This document shows, piece by piece, positions 1-8,253 of a stretch of 64,000 nt of DNA. This DNA comes from Bacillus sp. ISL-55 (GTDB lineage: Bacteria > Bacillota > Bacilli > Bacillales > Cytobacillaceae). A model generated the notes under the pieces. That model searched no databases. It saw only the letters and a program-made list of their open reading frames with translations, and was not told where the DNA came from. How positions within the stretch are numbered: the first letter of the stretch is position 1; the number at the start of each line of letters is the position of its first letter. Location: positions 62,001-126,000 of the forward strand of contig NZ_JAGGQU010000013.1 in NCBI RefSeq assembly GCF_018613155.1. The letters run 5' to 3'. Position numbers and translations under genes: made by a program.

Positions 1-462
1 CGCAACCAGTTGGACAATCCGCAAATTAATGACTGCCATCGCCGGCATATCTGCGCCTAGCACAAGATTGCCTCCACTCCCTGACATTCCACCCTGGACG
101 AAGGAATAGAGTCTGTGGCGGGCAATTTGCTGCCTGGCAATGAATTCAAGTTGTTCAATCGGCAGCTCCCTTAAATCATGAATGGTTTCAAGGTCGGGCT
201 GGAAAACCCGCCCTGCAGAAAGAATCCGTTCCTTGGCATCCATCTGCAGCTGTGAACCCTGAATTAGGGAGTGAAGATGGAAAAGCCAGCCGTCGAATAA
301 AGTGAAAAAGCGATCCTGCACCTCTTCAGGCAAAAGCGAAAAAGATCGTTCAAGGTAGCGGTCATACGCTAATTCAAAATCATTCGGTTCATACTCGTAG
401 AGATTGTTTTCCCAAGCACTTAATTCATCCAGTACCTTTTGTTCCCGTTGAGTCAAAGGCAT
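1..462 (-). CDS. EcsC family protein, N-terminal part (runs off the window edge)
   Basis: An open frame enters the left edge without a stop and gives 154 residues from ATG at 462. The start is supported by a GGAGG-type site (rc of cctcc at 470-474). The fragment contains R-H-R-L-Y-S-F-V-Q-G-G followed by a Gly/Ser stretch and then L-G-A-D-M-P-A and L-R-I-V-Q-L, which is the typical signature of the EcsC family. EcsC proteins are named after the third gene of the ecsABC ABC-transporter operon of Bacillus; stand-alone homologues like this one have no firm function. The C-terminal part is missing only because the window ends. Confidence 0.8.
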   Translation of the reverse strand, partial: MPLTQREQKVLDELSAWENNLYEYEPNDFELAYDRYLERSFSLLPEEVQDRFFTLFDGWLFHLHSLIQGSQLQMDAKERILSAGRVFQPDLETIHDLRELPIEQLEFIARQQIARHRLYSFVQGGMSGSGGNLVLGADMPAMAVINLRIVQLVA

Positions 463-507
463 TGAAAAACCTCCAGCATATGTGAATTTTCTTCCAGTAT
501 AGCACAA

Positions 508-752
508 GAAAAGCGGAAGCGCCTTGGTCAGCCCCGACAAGCGCTGGAGGGCTGACCAGTGAAATCGTTCTTTGACTTCATTGGGCAGACCGAAATCGAA
601 AAGCGGAGGCGACTGTCCAACTCCGACAAGCGCTGGAGGGCCTGACAGCGAAGTCGGTTTTTGAGTTCATTGGCAGGACCGAAACGTCTCGAGGAGTTAG
701 GAGCCACAGCTAGACAAGCGTCTCGAGGGGCTAGGTGCTGAAGCTAGACAAG
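508..752 (+). repeat. Compound copy of a dispersed Bacillus-type repeat (family A)
   Basis: One unit starts at 508 (gaaaagcggaagcgccttgg) and a diverged second unit at 597 (gaaaagcggaggcgactgtc). Both contain the shared core ccgacaagcgctggaggg. The tract ends with two short copies of ctcgagg-n-gctag-type sequence and agctagacaag. Related copies occur at 14322, 33640, 40782 (reverse) and 46992. The tract fills most of the 343 bp between the EcsC-like gene and ackA, and I see no gene in it. Confidence 0.85.
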
Positions 753-765
753 CTTTATCACCACA

Positions 766-796
766 TAAAAAGGCAGAAGCTTGTACGCTTCTGCCT
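766..796 (-). terminator. Rho-independent terminator of ackA
   Basis: Perfect stem aggcagaagc (771-780) with gcttctgcct (787-796) and a 6-nt loop. On the minus strand it is followed by a run of T (positions 771-766), ten bases beyond the ackA stop codon. Confidence 0.85.
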
Positions 797-805
797 GAAA
801 GTGAT

Positions 806-1993
806 TTATTTTGCCAAACGCACGACGTCACGGGCGATCATGACTTCCTCGTCTGTCGGGATAACCATTACTTTTACCGGAGAGTGCGGGTAGCTGATGA
901 AAGCTTCTTCGCCGCGCACTTTGTTCAAAGCTGGATCCCAGTAGATGCCCATGAACTCAAGGCCCTGAAGGACACGAGCACGGATTGCCGAACTGTTTTC
1001 TCCAATACCGGCAGTAAAGATGATGGCGTCAACACCGCACATGCGGGCTGCATATGAACCGATGTATTTATGGATTCTGTCCGCGAAAACTTTCAGTGCA
1101 AGCTCTGCACGATCATTTCCTTTTTCTGCTTCGTCTTCGATGTCACGAAGGTCACTTGAGAATCCGGATACTCCTAGCATACCGCTCTCTTTGTTTAGGA
1201 CGTCCAAAACTTCATCAGCAGTTTTATCTGTTTTTTCCATGATGTATGGAATCAATGCTGGGTCGATGTTACCTGAACGAGTTCCCATCGTCACACCTGC
1301 AAGCGGAGTGAATCCCATTGATGTATCGATTGACTTGCCGCCTTCGATTGCTGCGATACTTGCACCATTTCCAAGGTGGCAGGAAATTAGGCGCAGGTGT
1401 TCAACAGGACGGCCAAGCATTTCAGCTGCACGCTGGGAAACATACTTGTGTGAAGTACCATGGAAGCCGTACTTACGGATTCCATACTTTTTATAGTAGT
1501 CGTATGGAAGACTGTATAGGAAAGAGTTTTCAGGCATTGTCTGATGGAAAGCTGTATCAAACACAGCAATCGCAGGAACATTCGGGAGCACCTGCTGGAA
1601 TGCACGGATACCAGTCAAGTTAGCTGGATTATGCAGTGGCGCAAGCTCTGAAAGCTCTTCGATTTTTTTCAGAACCTCTTCAGTGATCAATACTGAATCA
1701 CTGAATTCTTCACCGCCGTGAACAACACGGTGACCGATTCCTTCGATTTCATCAAGTGACTGAATGATTCCCAAAGAAGTCAGTTTATCAAGAAGGATTT
1801 TTACCGCAACCTCATGATTCGGTATATCAGTAACTTCCTTATTCTTTTCTCCATTTACTGAGATTGTAAAAATTGAATCTTTAAGACCGATTCTTTCAAC
1901 AATTCCTTTAGTGATGACTTCTTCGCTTGGCATTTCGAATAATTGGAACTTAAGTGACGAACTGCCGGCATTGATTGCAATTATTTTAGACAT
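806..1993 (-). CDS. ackA: Acetate kinase
   Basis: Converts acetyl phosphate and ADP to acetate and ATP in the cytoplasm, the last step of overflow acetate production (Pta-AckA). The 395-residue product has the length of B. subtilis AckA. Visible family motifs are N-A-G-S-S-S-L-K near residue 8, G-H-R-V-V-H-G-G around 90, F-D-T-A-F-H-Q near 145, F-H-G-T-S-H near 178, T-M-G-T-R-S-G and G-I-G-E-N. The ATG at 1993 has an AAGGAGCGG site. It is a single-gene unit with its own terminator. In B. subtilis CcpA activates ackA; here a candidate promoter is visible upstream but only a poor cre match. Confidence 0.97.
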   Translation of the reverse strand: MSKIIAINAGSSSLKFQLFEMPSEEVITKGIVERIGLKDSIFTISVNGEKNKEVTDIPNHEVAVKILLDKLTSLGIIQSLDEIEGIGHRVVHGGEEFSDSVLITEEVLKKIEELSELAPLHNPANLTGIRAFQQVLPNVPAIAVFDTAFHQTMPENSFLYSLPYDYYKKYGIRKYGFHGTSHKYVSQRAAEMLGRPVEHLRLISCHLGNGASIAAIEGGKSIDTSMGFTPLAGVTMGTRSGNIDPALIPYIMEKTDKTADEVLDVLNKESGMLGVSGFSSDLRDIEDEAEKGNDRAELALKVFADRIHKYIGSYAARMCGVDAIIFTAGIGENSSAIRARVLQGLEFMGIYWDPALNKVRGEEAFISYPHSPVKVMVIPTDEEVMIARDVVRLAK

Positions 1994-2072
1994 TTGTACC
2001 GCTCCTTTTATATAACAACCTGATTAAAAATACAGTGAAATAGTACACCATTATTGTGTGCCACAGGCCGCA

Positions 2073-2101
2073 ATTATATCTCTCATTTTCCCATTTAAAC
2101 A
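2073..2101 (-). promoter_or_regulatory. Candidate sigma-A promoter of ackA
   Basis: On the minus strand a TATAAT box (2078-2073) follows a poor -35 (TGTTTA, 2101-2096) at 17 bp. A weak -35 suits a gene that needs an activator, as ackA does in B. subtilis. A degenerate cre-like palindrome (TTGGAAAAGCTTTGC, 2136-2122) lies about 60 bp upstream of the expected start, but it departs from the consensus at three positions. Confidence 0.45.
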
Positions 2102-2210
2102 CTGTCTTTTTCACATTTCAAGCAAAGCTTTTCCAAATAGGAAATGAGTTTTTATTCAGATACTTCTAATGATTAGAAAAAAACATTAGCATGTTTTATA
2201 TACCACAAAC

Positions 2211-2244
2211 AAATGAAAAAAGAACCGGTTATGCAGCCGGTTCT
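2211..2244 (-). terminator. Terminator of ytxK
   Basis: Stem agaaccgg (2221-2228) with ccggttct (2237-2244), followed on the minus strand by a run of T. The stem overlaps the ytxK stop codon. Confidence 0.85.
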
Positions 2245-3238
2245 ATTGCTGTGCATTTTTATTTTCGTTAAACCATAGATCGATTTTATTTAGCATCCTG
2301 TTCACGGCTGCTCCGTCCGATAGTTTTGGAAGCTCGGCAAGGAGAGCCTGTTTTGGTGCTATTACTTCTTCACCGTTTTTCTGTAGTATAAGGATACTTT
2401 TAGCTGCCTGCTTGTTTTTAAACAGTGATGCTGGAAGCTGTAAAACACCCTGGACAATCAAATGGTTTTTAATGAACTCATGAAGCATCGGGGCTTGTTC
2501 ACTTTCAAAAAGGCCATTAGGTATCATGAAGAACAAATATCCGCCTTCTTTCACATGCTTCGTACTTTGCTCGATGAACATGTGATGAGAGTACGTATGG
2601 CCCTCTTTTGCTTTTACTTCATATTGTTCCGCTCTGAGGTCATTAGGATAGTAGCCCACTGGAAGATCACAAATGACCGCATCGGCAGGATCGACAAACA
2701 ATGGTTCAAGACTGTCCTGATTGAAAAATTCGACCGGATGCTTCTGAAGGTTGGCATTCACGAAGGCCAGACGGATCAGTAGGTCATCAATCTCAACACC
2801 GACGGACTCGATTTCCTTGTCGGTCTGCTGGTTCAATACCGTAGCGAGAAGGTTTCCAGTTCCGACCGCAGGGTCAAGGAGTCTAAATGATTTCTTGGCG
2901 ACAAACTTATTGACCAGGTAGCCAATGAACATGCCGACAGAATCAGGTGTCATTTGATGGTTCGGCTGGGTATGCTCCTTCATTCCCTTTAAAATCGCAA
3001 GCTGGAAGCCTTTGCGGATTTCTTCTTTGCTAAAGGAATCAAGGTTGATCTCCTTATATACTTTTTCTAGCCGTTTCGCTGTGACTTCATTAAGTTCGTC
3101 CTGGAGCACTGTTCCCTGAAACAAGTTTTCCCCGCTTTCAGCCAGCGCTTCCAAATATGTACATGATAACTCTTCTTTTAAAATATCTGCAGTTGTATTG
3201 AATGCAGTAAATAATTGTTCGACCGGAGTCATACTCAC
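2243..3238 (-). CDS. ytxK: Class I SAM-dependent methyltransferase (YtxK)
   Basis: Predicted N6-adenine-type methyltransferase of unknown target. The 331-residue protein has a helical N-terminal part, the SAM-binding motif D-P-A-V-G-T-G-N-L-L at roughly residues 120-130, and C-D-L-P-V-G-Y-Y at about 190 in the place of the usual N/D-P-P-Y/F catalytic loop. B. subtilis YtxK also lies next to ackA and tpx. I chose the GTG at 3238 because AGGAGG lies 7 nt upstream; ATG 3232 gives the 329-residue length of the B. subtilis protein but would sit 13 nt from that site. The frame extends to 3301 upstream without further support. Confidence 0.88.
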   Translation of the reverse strand: MSMTPVEQLFTAFNTTADILKEELSCTYLEALAESGENLFQGTVLQDELNEVTAKRLEKVYKEINLDSFSKEEIRKGFQLAILKGMKEHTQPNHQMTPDSVGMFIGYLVNKFVAKKSFRLLDPAVGTGNLLATVLNQQTDKEIESVGVEIDDLLIRLAFVNANLQKHPVEFFNQDSLEPLFVDPADAVICDLPVGYYPNDLRAEQYEVKAKEGHTYSHHMFIEQSTKHVKEGGYLFFMIPNGLFESEQAPMLHEFIKNHLIVQGVLQLPASLFKNKQAAKSILILQKNGEEVIAPKQALLAELPKLSDGAAVNRMLNKIDLWFNENKNAQQ

Positions 3239-3360
3239 TTTTCTTCCTCCTGATTTGAATAGATATTTATATATTTTAGACCTGTTTTGCTCTGTGTACA
3301 AGGTATATGGTCCGAATGGGGGCTGAATGGGGCTGAATGGGGGCGGACTGTACAGAGAGT

Positions 3361-3563
3361 CTATCGGACACTTACACTGCTTTTTGCCTTCTGTTTGTCC
3401 GATAGAGCCTTCCTATCGGACACTTCCAACGCTTTCCGCCTTCTGTTTGTCCGATAGAGCCCTTCTATCGGTCACTTCCAACACTTTCCGCCTTCTGTTT
3501 GTCCGATAGAGCCTTCCTATCGGACACTTTTCCTGGTCCCCGCTTCACGTTTGTCCGATAGGG
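3361..3563. repeat. Tandem dyad-repeat array, 52 bp period, four units
   Basis: Units begin at 3361, 3413, 3465 and 3517, an exact 52 bp step. Each starts with ctatcggaca and ends with tgtccgatag, separated by about 25 nt. The third unit has one arm mutation (cggtca). The right arm of one unit and the left arm of the next also pair across a 7-nt loop, so two alternative folds exist. The array lies between tpx and ytxK. A short ggggctgaat tandem (about 3318-3345) precedes it. A 52 bp step cannot encode a repeated peptide. Confidence 0.93.
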
Positions 3564-3609
3564 GCCTATGATATCATTAATGTTTACACATTCCTATTCT
3601 TACAGCAAA

Positions 3610-3638
3610 ACAAGCCGCAGTTTTTTTCTGCGGCTTGT
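3610..3638 (-). terminator. Terminator of tpx
   Basis: Stem acaagccgcag (3610-3620) with ctgcggcttgt (3628-3638), followed on the minus strand by TTTTGC. It lies just beyond the tpx stop codon. Confidence 0.8.
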
Positions 3639-3652
3639 TTCCTGGTTGTGTA

Positions 3653-4153
3653 TTAGTTTGCTTGCTTTGCAGCTTCTACTGCTGCTTCGTAGTTAGGGTG
3701 GTCTGTTGCTTCGCTTACATACTCAACGTATGTTACTTTGTCGTTTGAATCAACAACGAATACTGCGCGTGCAAGCAGGCGAAGTTCCTTGATTGCTGCT
3801 CCGTAAGCTTCACCGAATGAAAGCTCGCGGTGGTCTGATAGAGTCTGGACATTATCAATTTCTGCTGCACCACACCAGCGCTTTTGCGCGAAAGGAAGGT
3901 CAACGCTGACTGTCAAAATCTTAACGTTATCAAGGTTTGCAGCTTCTTCATTGAAGCGGCGAGTCTGCGCATCACAAACTCCTGTGTCAAGTGAAGGAAC
4001 AACGCTGATCAAACGTACTTGTCCTTTTGAATCCTGAAGTGTCACTTCAGAAAGATCGTTTGCAAGCACTTTGAAATCCGGTGCCTGGTCTCCAACCTTT
4101 ACTTCATTTCCTAGCAATGTAACTGGGTTCCCCTTAAATGTAACAGATGCCAT
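3653..4153 (-). CDS. tpx: Thiol peroxidase
   Basis: Atypical 2-Cys peroxiredoxin that reduces hydrogen peroxide and organic peroxides with thioredoxin. At 166 residues it has the family's usual length. P-S-L-D-T-G-V-C-D holds the peroxidatic cysteine near residue 60, and R-W-C-G near 93 holds the resolving cysteine; Q-T-R-R-F-N follows the first. The start is ATG at 4153 with a good GGAGGATGA site. It is flanked by its own terminator and transcribed separately from the ytfJ cluster. Confidence 0.97.
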   Translation of the reverse strand: MASVTFKGNPVTLLGNEVKVGDQAPDFKVLANDLSEVTLQDSKGQVRLISVVPSLDTGVCDAQTRRFNEEAANLDNVKILTVSVDLPFAQKRWCGAAEIDNVQTLSDHRELSFGEAYGAAIKELRLLARAVFVVDSNDKVTYVEYVSEATDHPNYEAAVEAAKQAN

Positions 4154-4253
4154 ACCTGCTCATCCTCCTTGTCCATTATATGTACAGTGTTAATATATCT
4201 TTTAAAGAATTTTTTTGCAATTATTTTACTAAAAGGATACAAAGTACATAGCT

Positions 4254-4283
4254 AAGCTGCCTTCCCGCTGGAAAAGGCAGCTT
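4254..4283 (-). terminator. Probable terminator of ytfJ
   Basis: Inverted repeat aagctgcctt (4254-4263) with aaggcagctt (4274-4283), just downstream of ytfJ. No clear T-run follows, so termination may be partial. Confidence 0.45.
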
Positions 4284-4325
4284 CCTGCTAAATAGTTGTT
4301 TTTCGCAGTTCCGTGTATTCACCTG

Positions 4326-4838
4326 TTAAAATTCCAGGTCAGTTTTCGGACCGTTGTAATCAGCCTGAGAATGGCCTTGGTTTTTGTTCTGGCTGCCTTC
4401 CTGGCTGTTCTGGTCTTTCTTCGACATCATGTTCTGGATTTTTTCTACAACCTGCGGGGCAAGGTCTAGTATCTTCTCATACAAATGTGTATTTTCATCA
4501 AGGTGAAGCATTTTTACACCCTTAGAGTTGACGATCAAGAAAGCAATCGGCGTGATTGAAACACCGCCACCGCTACCTCCTCCGAATGGGTGCTGGGAAC
4601 CTCCAGACTGTCCTCCTGAGCCGCCAGAACCGCCAGAGCCACCTGATCCTCCTTTAGAGCTTTCCAAAACGAATTCGCTTCCGCCAGCGGCAAAACCGAA
4701 ACCTACCTTTGAAACTGTCAGGATCACGCTTCCATCCGGTGTTTCTACGGGGTCTCCAATGATTGTGTTAACATCAATCATTTCTTTCAAGCTTTCCATG
4801 GCAGTTGTCATTAATCCTTGAATTGGATGGTCGGACAT
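4326..4838 (-). CDS. ytfJ: GerW family sporulation protein YtfJ
   Basis: The 170-residue protein matches the GerW/YtfJ family. The N-terminal part carries D-V-N-T-I-I-G-D-P-V-E-T and a conserved K-V-G-F-G-F-A-A-G-G segment near residues 50-60. A Gly/Ser-rich insert (S-G-G repeats, residues about 63-92) follows, then a second conserved block (S-I-T-P-I-A-F-L-I-V) and a charged Asn/Gln tail. In B. subtilis GerW is made in the developing spore and is needed for normal germination. The ATG at 4838 has AAGGAGG 8 nt upstream. It follows ytfI by only 18 bp, as in the B. subtilis ytfI-ytfJ operon. Confidence 0.93.
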   Translation of the reverse strand: MSDHPIQGLMTTAMESLKEMIDVNTIIGDPVETPDGSVILTVSKVGFGFAAGGSEFVLESSKGGSGGSGGSGGSGGQSGGSQHPFGGGSGGGVSITPIAFLIVNSKGVKMLHLDENTHLYEKILDLAPQVVEKIQNMMSKKDQNSQEGSQNKNQGHSQADYNGPKTDLEF

Positions 4839-4856
4839 TCCTGTTTCCTCCTTATT

Positions 4857-5552
4857 TTAGACAGAATTAGTATTATCACCAGAAAGGGCGGATAATGGCT
4901 TAGATTTAAATTCCGGCCAGCCGCCTTTCCAATATTTAACCAGCTTTATTCCTGCTAAAATAGCATGCCCGACTCTGAGTTGAATCATACATTTAAAGCT
5001 AGTAATTGAAACAGTTTGCTGAAAGCTTGGTGTAATCGTCATGACAGGCATTTCTTTCATTTTCATATAGTTGCTCAGGAGTCCGATTACTCCGCCTTTG
5101 ACTGCCCAGAAGGCACCGGTAATCACACCTGTCGCCGCTGCATCTGAAACACCAACCATGGTGTGCCATTCAATATTCCGAACCGTAACTTTCTTTAAAA
5201 AATTCCTGATAATTTTATGAAAACCGGCGATGTGGGTGATCAGCTGCTTGAAATCATGAAGGCTGCTAAGTAAATCATTTTTGTCAACTTGAGTTGTTTT
5301 TTGTTGTTTCATATTTTCATCGGTCCCTGTTTTGATTTTTTGCTCGGCCACGATAGTGGGAGAATCATCATCGATTTTCACAACGGGCACTTCGATCTTG
5401 AACTTGATTAATCCGCCCCATGCCTTAATCGTTACCTTAAAATGATCATTATCATTGCCGTGGTAATAATCTAAATAAATCTTAACTTTGGTAAAAAGGA
5501 TTATAAGTATAAGCACCGTGAGAAGCAGTATGGCAAGCAGCACCCATTTCAT
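4857..5552 (-). CDS. ytfI: DUF2953 domain-containing membrane protein YtfI
   Basis: A 231-residue protein of unknown function with one N-terminal transmembrane segment (W-V-L-L-A-I-L-L-L-T-V-L, residues about 3-22). The rest is a soluble region with a helical stretch near the middle. The DUF2953 segment lies in the C-terminal half. It is the immediate upstream partner of ytfJ in this genome and in B. subtilis, which suggests a sporulation role. I chose ATG 5552; GGAGG lies unusually close (3 nt). A TTG at 5564 in frame is the alternative. Confidence 0.82.
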   Translation of the reverse strand: MKWVLLAILLLTVLILIILFTKVKIYLDYYHGNDNDHFKVTIKAWGGLIKFKIEVPVVKIDDDSPTIVAEQKIKTGTDENMKQQKTTQVDKNDLLSSLHDFKQLITHIAGFHKIIRNFLKKVTVRNIEWHTMVGVSDAAATGVITGAFWAVKGGVIGLLSNYMKMKEMPVMTITPSFQQTVSITSFKCMIQLRVGHAILAGIKLVKYWKGGWPEFKSKPLSALSGDNTNSV

Positions 5553-5626
5553 CGTCCTCCACAACCTTTCAGCCTATTATTATCAACAAAAGGGCAAAAA
5601 AATAAACCTGCCGCAGCAGGTTCATT

Positions 5627-6247
5627 CTAACGTGGTTCGTATATGACGGTTGTATCAGCAAACAAATCATGCAAGCCCTGTTTCTTTTTTGTAAAAGCAA
5701 CGACCACATACAAAACTATGATGGTCGCTGAAATGAAACGTCCGATCCACTCGCGGAAAATAACGCTTCCCCAGGTTAGACCCTTGCCGTCCAGCTCTAC
5801 CACCTTCAAGCCAAACACCATTTTTCCGAGGGTCTGGCCAAAGTACTTTGTCATTAACACAAAATATAAATAGAAAATGACAGCTGTCGCGATGGCTATC
5901 GGGGAAAGGACCCCCTCCTCAATCAACGGTACATCCAGTGCCCGAAACACAGGATTAATGATCATTCGGTTGACGCTCCCAATTACAATCAAGTCAAGCA
6001 AATACGCCCAAAAACGTGTCCAGAAACCGGCATAGAGACCAGCGTATATATGTTTCACGGGTTCAGCTTTGTCAAGTACATAACCATCAGGTTGTGAGTA
6101 ATTGCTAGATTCAGGCTGAGATATTTGATGTTCCTTTTCAGTCTTAAAATGAGACTTGTCATCTAGGGTTTCGGACCCATCCATGTCTTCTTTTGGTTCA
6201 GATTGAGAGGATACATTGTCGCGATCTTTAAAATCATCCGAATTCAT
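5627..6247 (-). CDS. yteJ: RDD family membrane protein
   Basis: The 206-residue protein has a charged, low-complexity N-terminus (about 80 residues rich in Asp, Glu, Ser and Lys) followed by an RDD domain with Y-A-G-F-W-T-R-F-W-A-Y-L-L-D-L-I. There are three hydrophobic segments, and F-G-Q-T-L-G-K-M-V-F-G-L typical of the family. The role is unknown; RDD proteins are thought to act in transport. It is 13 bp downstream of sppA and the pair is conserved in Bacillus (yteJ-sppA, also called yteI). Start ATG 6247 follows AAGGAGGG. Confidence 0.9.
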   Translation of the reverse strand: MNSDDFKDRDNVSSQSEPKEDMDGSETLDDKSHFKTEKEHQISQPESSNYSQPDGYVLDKAEPVKHIYAGLYAGFWTRFWAYLLDLIVIGSVNRMIINPVFRALDVPLIEEGVLSPIAIATAVIFYLYFVLMTKYFGQTLGKMVFGLKVVELDGKGLTWGSVIFREWIGRFISATIIVLYVVVAFTKKKQGLHDLFADTTVIYEPR

Positions 6248-6260
6248 ATTTTATCCCTCC

Positions 6261-7271
6261 TTATTCCGCATATAAATACATCAGGCGAGGAGAATTAGGC
6301 TGGGACAATATCTTCATTAATCCTGCCATTTCTGCGTCTTTCCCGATGATTTTTTGTGCGCTCAAGCTGAAGAACGAACCAAAGCCCATGCTTTCTGTGT
6401 ATTTGACGACAGTAGCATCACCTAGTTTTTGATCTTTCCTGACACTGTCGATGACATCTTCAAGATAACCAAATCCATCGATCAAATTCAGCTGCTTTGC
6501 CTGGCGACCATCATAAATCCGGCCATCGGCAATTTCCTTGACTCGTTCAACAGACATTCCGCGTCCTTCTGAAATGACTTTCACGAATCCCTCATATGAG
6601 TTATCAATCATCGATTGAAGGATTTTGCGCTCATCCTCTGTCATCGGCCTTGATGGGCTCATGATATCCTTGTATGGCCCGCTTTTGATGGTCGTGAATT
6701 CAACGCCATACTTTTCGGCAAGGCCGGCATAATTAACTCCCTGCATGATGACACCAAGCGACCCGGTAAGCGTTTCAGGGCTGGCAAAAATTTTATCAGC
6801 CGGCGCAGACACATAATAACCACCGGAAGCGGCCATTGACCCCATCGATACATAAATCGGCTTTTTCGTTTCCTTCTGGATCTCCTTGATCTTGTCATGG
6901 ATTTGCGCACTTTCCACGACACCGCCGCCAGGTGAGTTCACCTGCAGGATGATCGCCTTAACATCCTTTGCTTCTTTAACATGATCAAGCTGTTCCATGA
7001 ATGCTTTATGATTATAGAGTGGACTTTCAAAGAATGATTCAGCATCACCTGTATCCTGGATTACCCCATTGATGGACAATACCGCTATTTTGCTAAGCAT
7101 GTCACCTTCTTCGATTATTTCTTCAGCAAACATTTCTTCCGATACGGCAAACATATCCGTAAAAGCATTTTCCGCGTCACTAAATGCCACTGTAGACAGA
7201 AGATTTATAACTGTTGACGCAATGAATAATCCGACGGCTATTCCTAAAGCCGCCCATCTTTTCCCATTCAT
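6261..7271 (-). CDS. sppA: Signal peptide peptidase SppA
   Basis: Membrane-anchored serine protease (peptidase S49) that degrades cleaved signal peptides; in Bacillus it also contributes to resistance to some antimicrobial peptides. The 336-residue protein has one transmembrane anchor (residues about 6-28) and a single protease domain. Catalytic residues are visible: Ser149 in A-A-S-G-G-Y-Y and Lys201 in P-Y-K-D-I-M-S-P, matching Ser147/Lys199 of the B. subtilis enzyme. S-P-G-G-G-V, the oxyanion region, lies at 113-118. The ATG at 7271 has AAGGGGG upstream. Confidence 0.96.
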   Translation of the reverse strand: MNGKRWAALGIAVGLFIASTVINLLSTVAFSDAENAFTDMFAVSEEMFAEEIIEEGDMLSKIAVLSINGVIQDTGDAESFFESPLYNHKAFMEQLDHVKEAKDVKAIILQVNSPGGGVVESAQIHDKIKEIQKETKKPIYVSMGSMAASGGYYVSAPADKIFASPETLTGSLGVIMQGVNYAGLAEKYGVEFTTIKSGPYKDIMSPSRPMTEDERKILQSMIDNSYEGFVKVISEGRGMSVERVKEIADGRIYDGRQAKQLNLIDGFGYLEDVIDSVRKDQKLGDATVVKYTESMGFGSFFSLSAQKIIGKDAEMAGLMKILSQPNSPRLMYLYAE

Positions 7272-7414
7272 CTTGAAGCCCCCTTGTAAGTTTCTTGTAC
7301 TTTCAAAACCTTATGAAAAAATGATAAACTGATGTCAATAACATTTATTTTAGCAAAAGATTTCAAAAGTGGGTAAAATTATGGAAGAAATACGAATTGT
7401 TTGGAGGAATTTAT

Positions 7415-8215
7415 ATGCCAGATCGCCGTAATATTTATTTTCACCATACACCCGACACAACTATGTTGGAAAAAGTTGAGCCCCTTTATGAGCTGGCTCG
7501 CCGTTATGATTTCAATATCGTGTCCGACTATCGCACAGCAAATATTATCGTAAGCATTGGTGATGACGGTACCTTCCTGCAGGCTGTCAGAAAGACCGGT
7601 TTCCGGGATGATTGCCTATATGCCGGCATTTCAGTTACTGGCTCCCTGAATATGTATTGCGATTTCCATCTCGAGGATACAGATAAAATGATTGAAGCAA
7701 TCACAAATTCACAAATCGAAGTCAGACGCTATCCGACGATCGAGGTAACAATCGATGGTGATACAACTTTTGTCTGCCTGAATGAATTCAGCGTCCGTTC
7801 TGCGATCATTAAAGCTTTTGTCATGGATGTTTATATCGATGACAAGCATTTTGAAACCTTCCGTGGAGATGGAATGATCGTCGCTACTCCTACAGGAAGC
7901 ACAGCGTATAACAAGTCGGTCAACGGAGCCGTTGTCGACCCGCTGCTGCCTTGCATGCAGGTGAGCGAGCTTGCTTCAGTGAACAACAATGATTACCGTA
8001 CACTCGGCTCATCCTTCATCCTGAGTGGAGACCGGAAGCTTACCTTCAAGGTTGCCCAGGATGGAAATGATTATCCAATCATGGGAATGGATAACGAAGC
8101 TTTGAGTATCCAACATGTTGAAAAGTTTGATGTGAAACTTAGTAACAAAATCATCAAGACTGTCAAACTGAAGGACAACTCTTTCTGGGAAAAAGTGAAG
8201 AGGACATTCTTATAA
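7415..8215 (+). CDS. nadK: NAD kinase
   Basis: Phosphorylates NAD to NADP. The 266-residue product carries the family's G-D-D-G-T-F-L motif near residue 50 (a GDDG variant of GGDG), N-E-F-S-V near 122 and T-P-T-G-S-T-A-Y near 160. It corresponds to the second Bacillus NAD kinase (ytdI, also ppnKB/nadK2), which has the same neighbours. ATG 7415 has GGAGG at 7403-7407; a TTG 18 bp upstream in frame is not supported. It is transcribed alone and converges on rarD, sharing a terminator. Confidence 0.95.
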   Translation: MPDRRNIYFHHTPDTTMLEKVEPLYELARRYDFNIVSDYRTANIIVSIGDDGTFLQAVRKTGFRDDCLYAGISVTGSLNMYCDFHLEDTDKMIEAITNSQIEVRRYPTIEVTIDGDTTFVCLNEFSVRSAIIKAFVMDVYIDDKHFETFRGDGMIVATPTGSTAYNKSVNGAVVDPLLPCMQVSELASVNNNDYRTLGSSFILSGDRKLTFKVAQDGNDYPIMGMDNEALSIQHVEKFDVKLSNKIIKTVKLKDNSFWEKVKRTFL

Positions 8216-8217
8216 TA

Positions 8218-8253
8218 GAAAAGAGCTGCGGAAAAATCCGCAGCTCTTTTCTA
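8218..8253. terminator. Bidirectional terminator between nadK and rarD
   Basis: A 12-bp perfect stem, aagagctgcgga (8221-8232) with tccgcagctctt (8237-8248), and an AAAA loop, with T-rich flanks on both strands. Confidence 0.9.

Noticed and set aside
2122-2136. cre site activating ackA
   Set aside because: The palindrome TTGGAAAAGCTTTGC is at a suitable distance, but it misses the central CG and two further consensus positions.
3327-3509. 60-residue frame in the repeat array
   Set aside because: The 52 bp step shifts frame at every unit, and there is no start signal; it is a by-product of the repeats.
3361-3563. CRISPR array
   Set aside because: Palindromic repeats with 25-nt stretches between them, but these stretches are almost identical to each other, there are only four units, and no cas gene lies in the window. 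The same holds for the arrays at 39.1, 51.0 and 62.7 kb.
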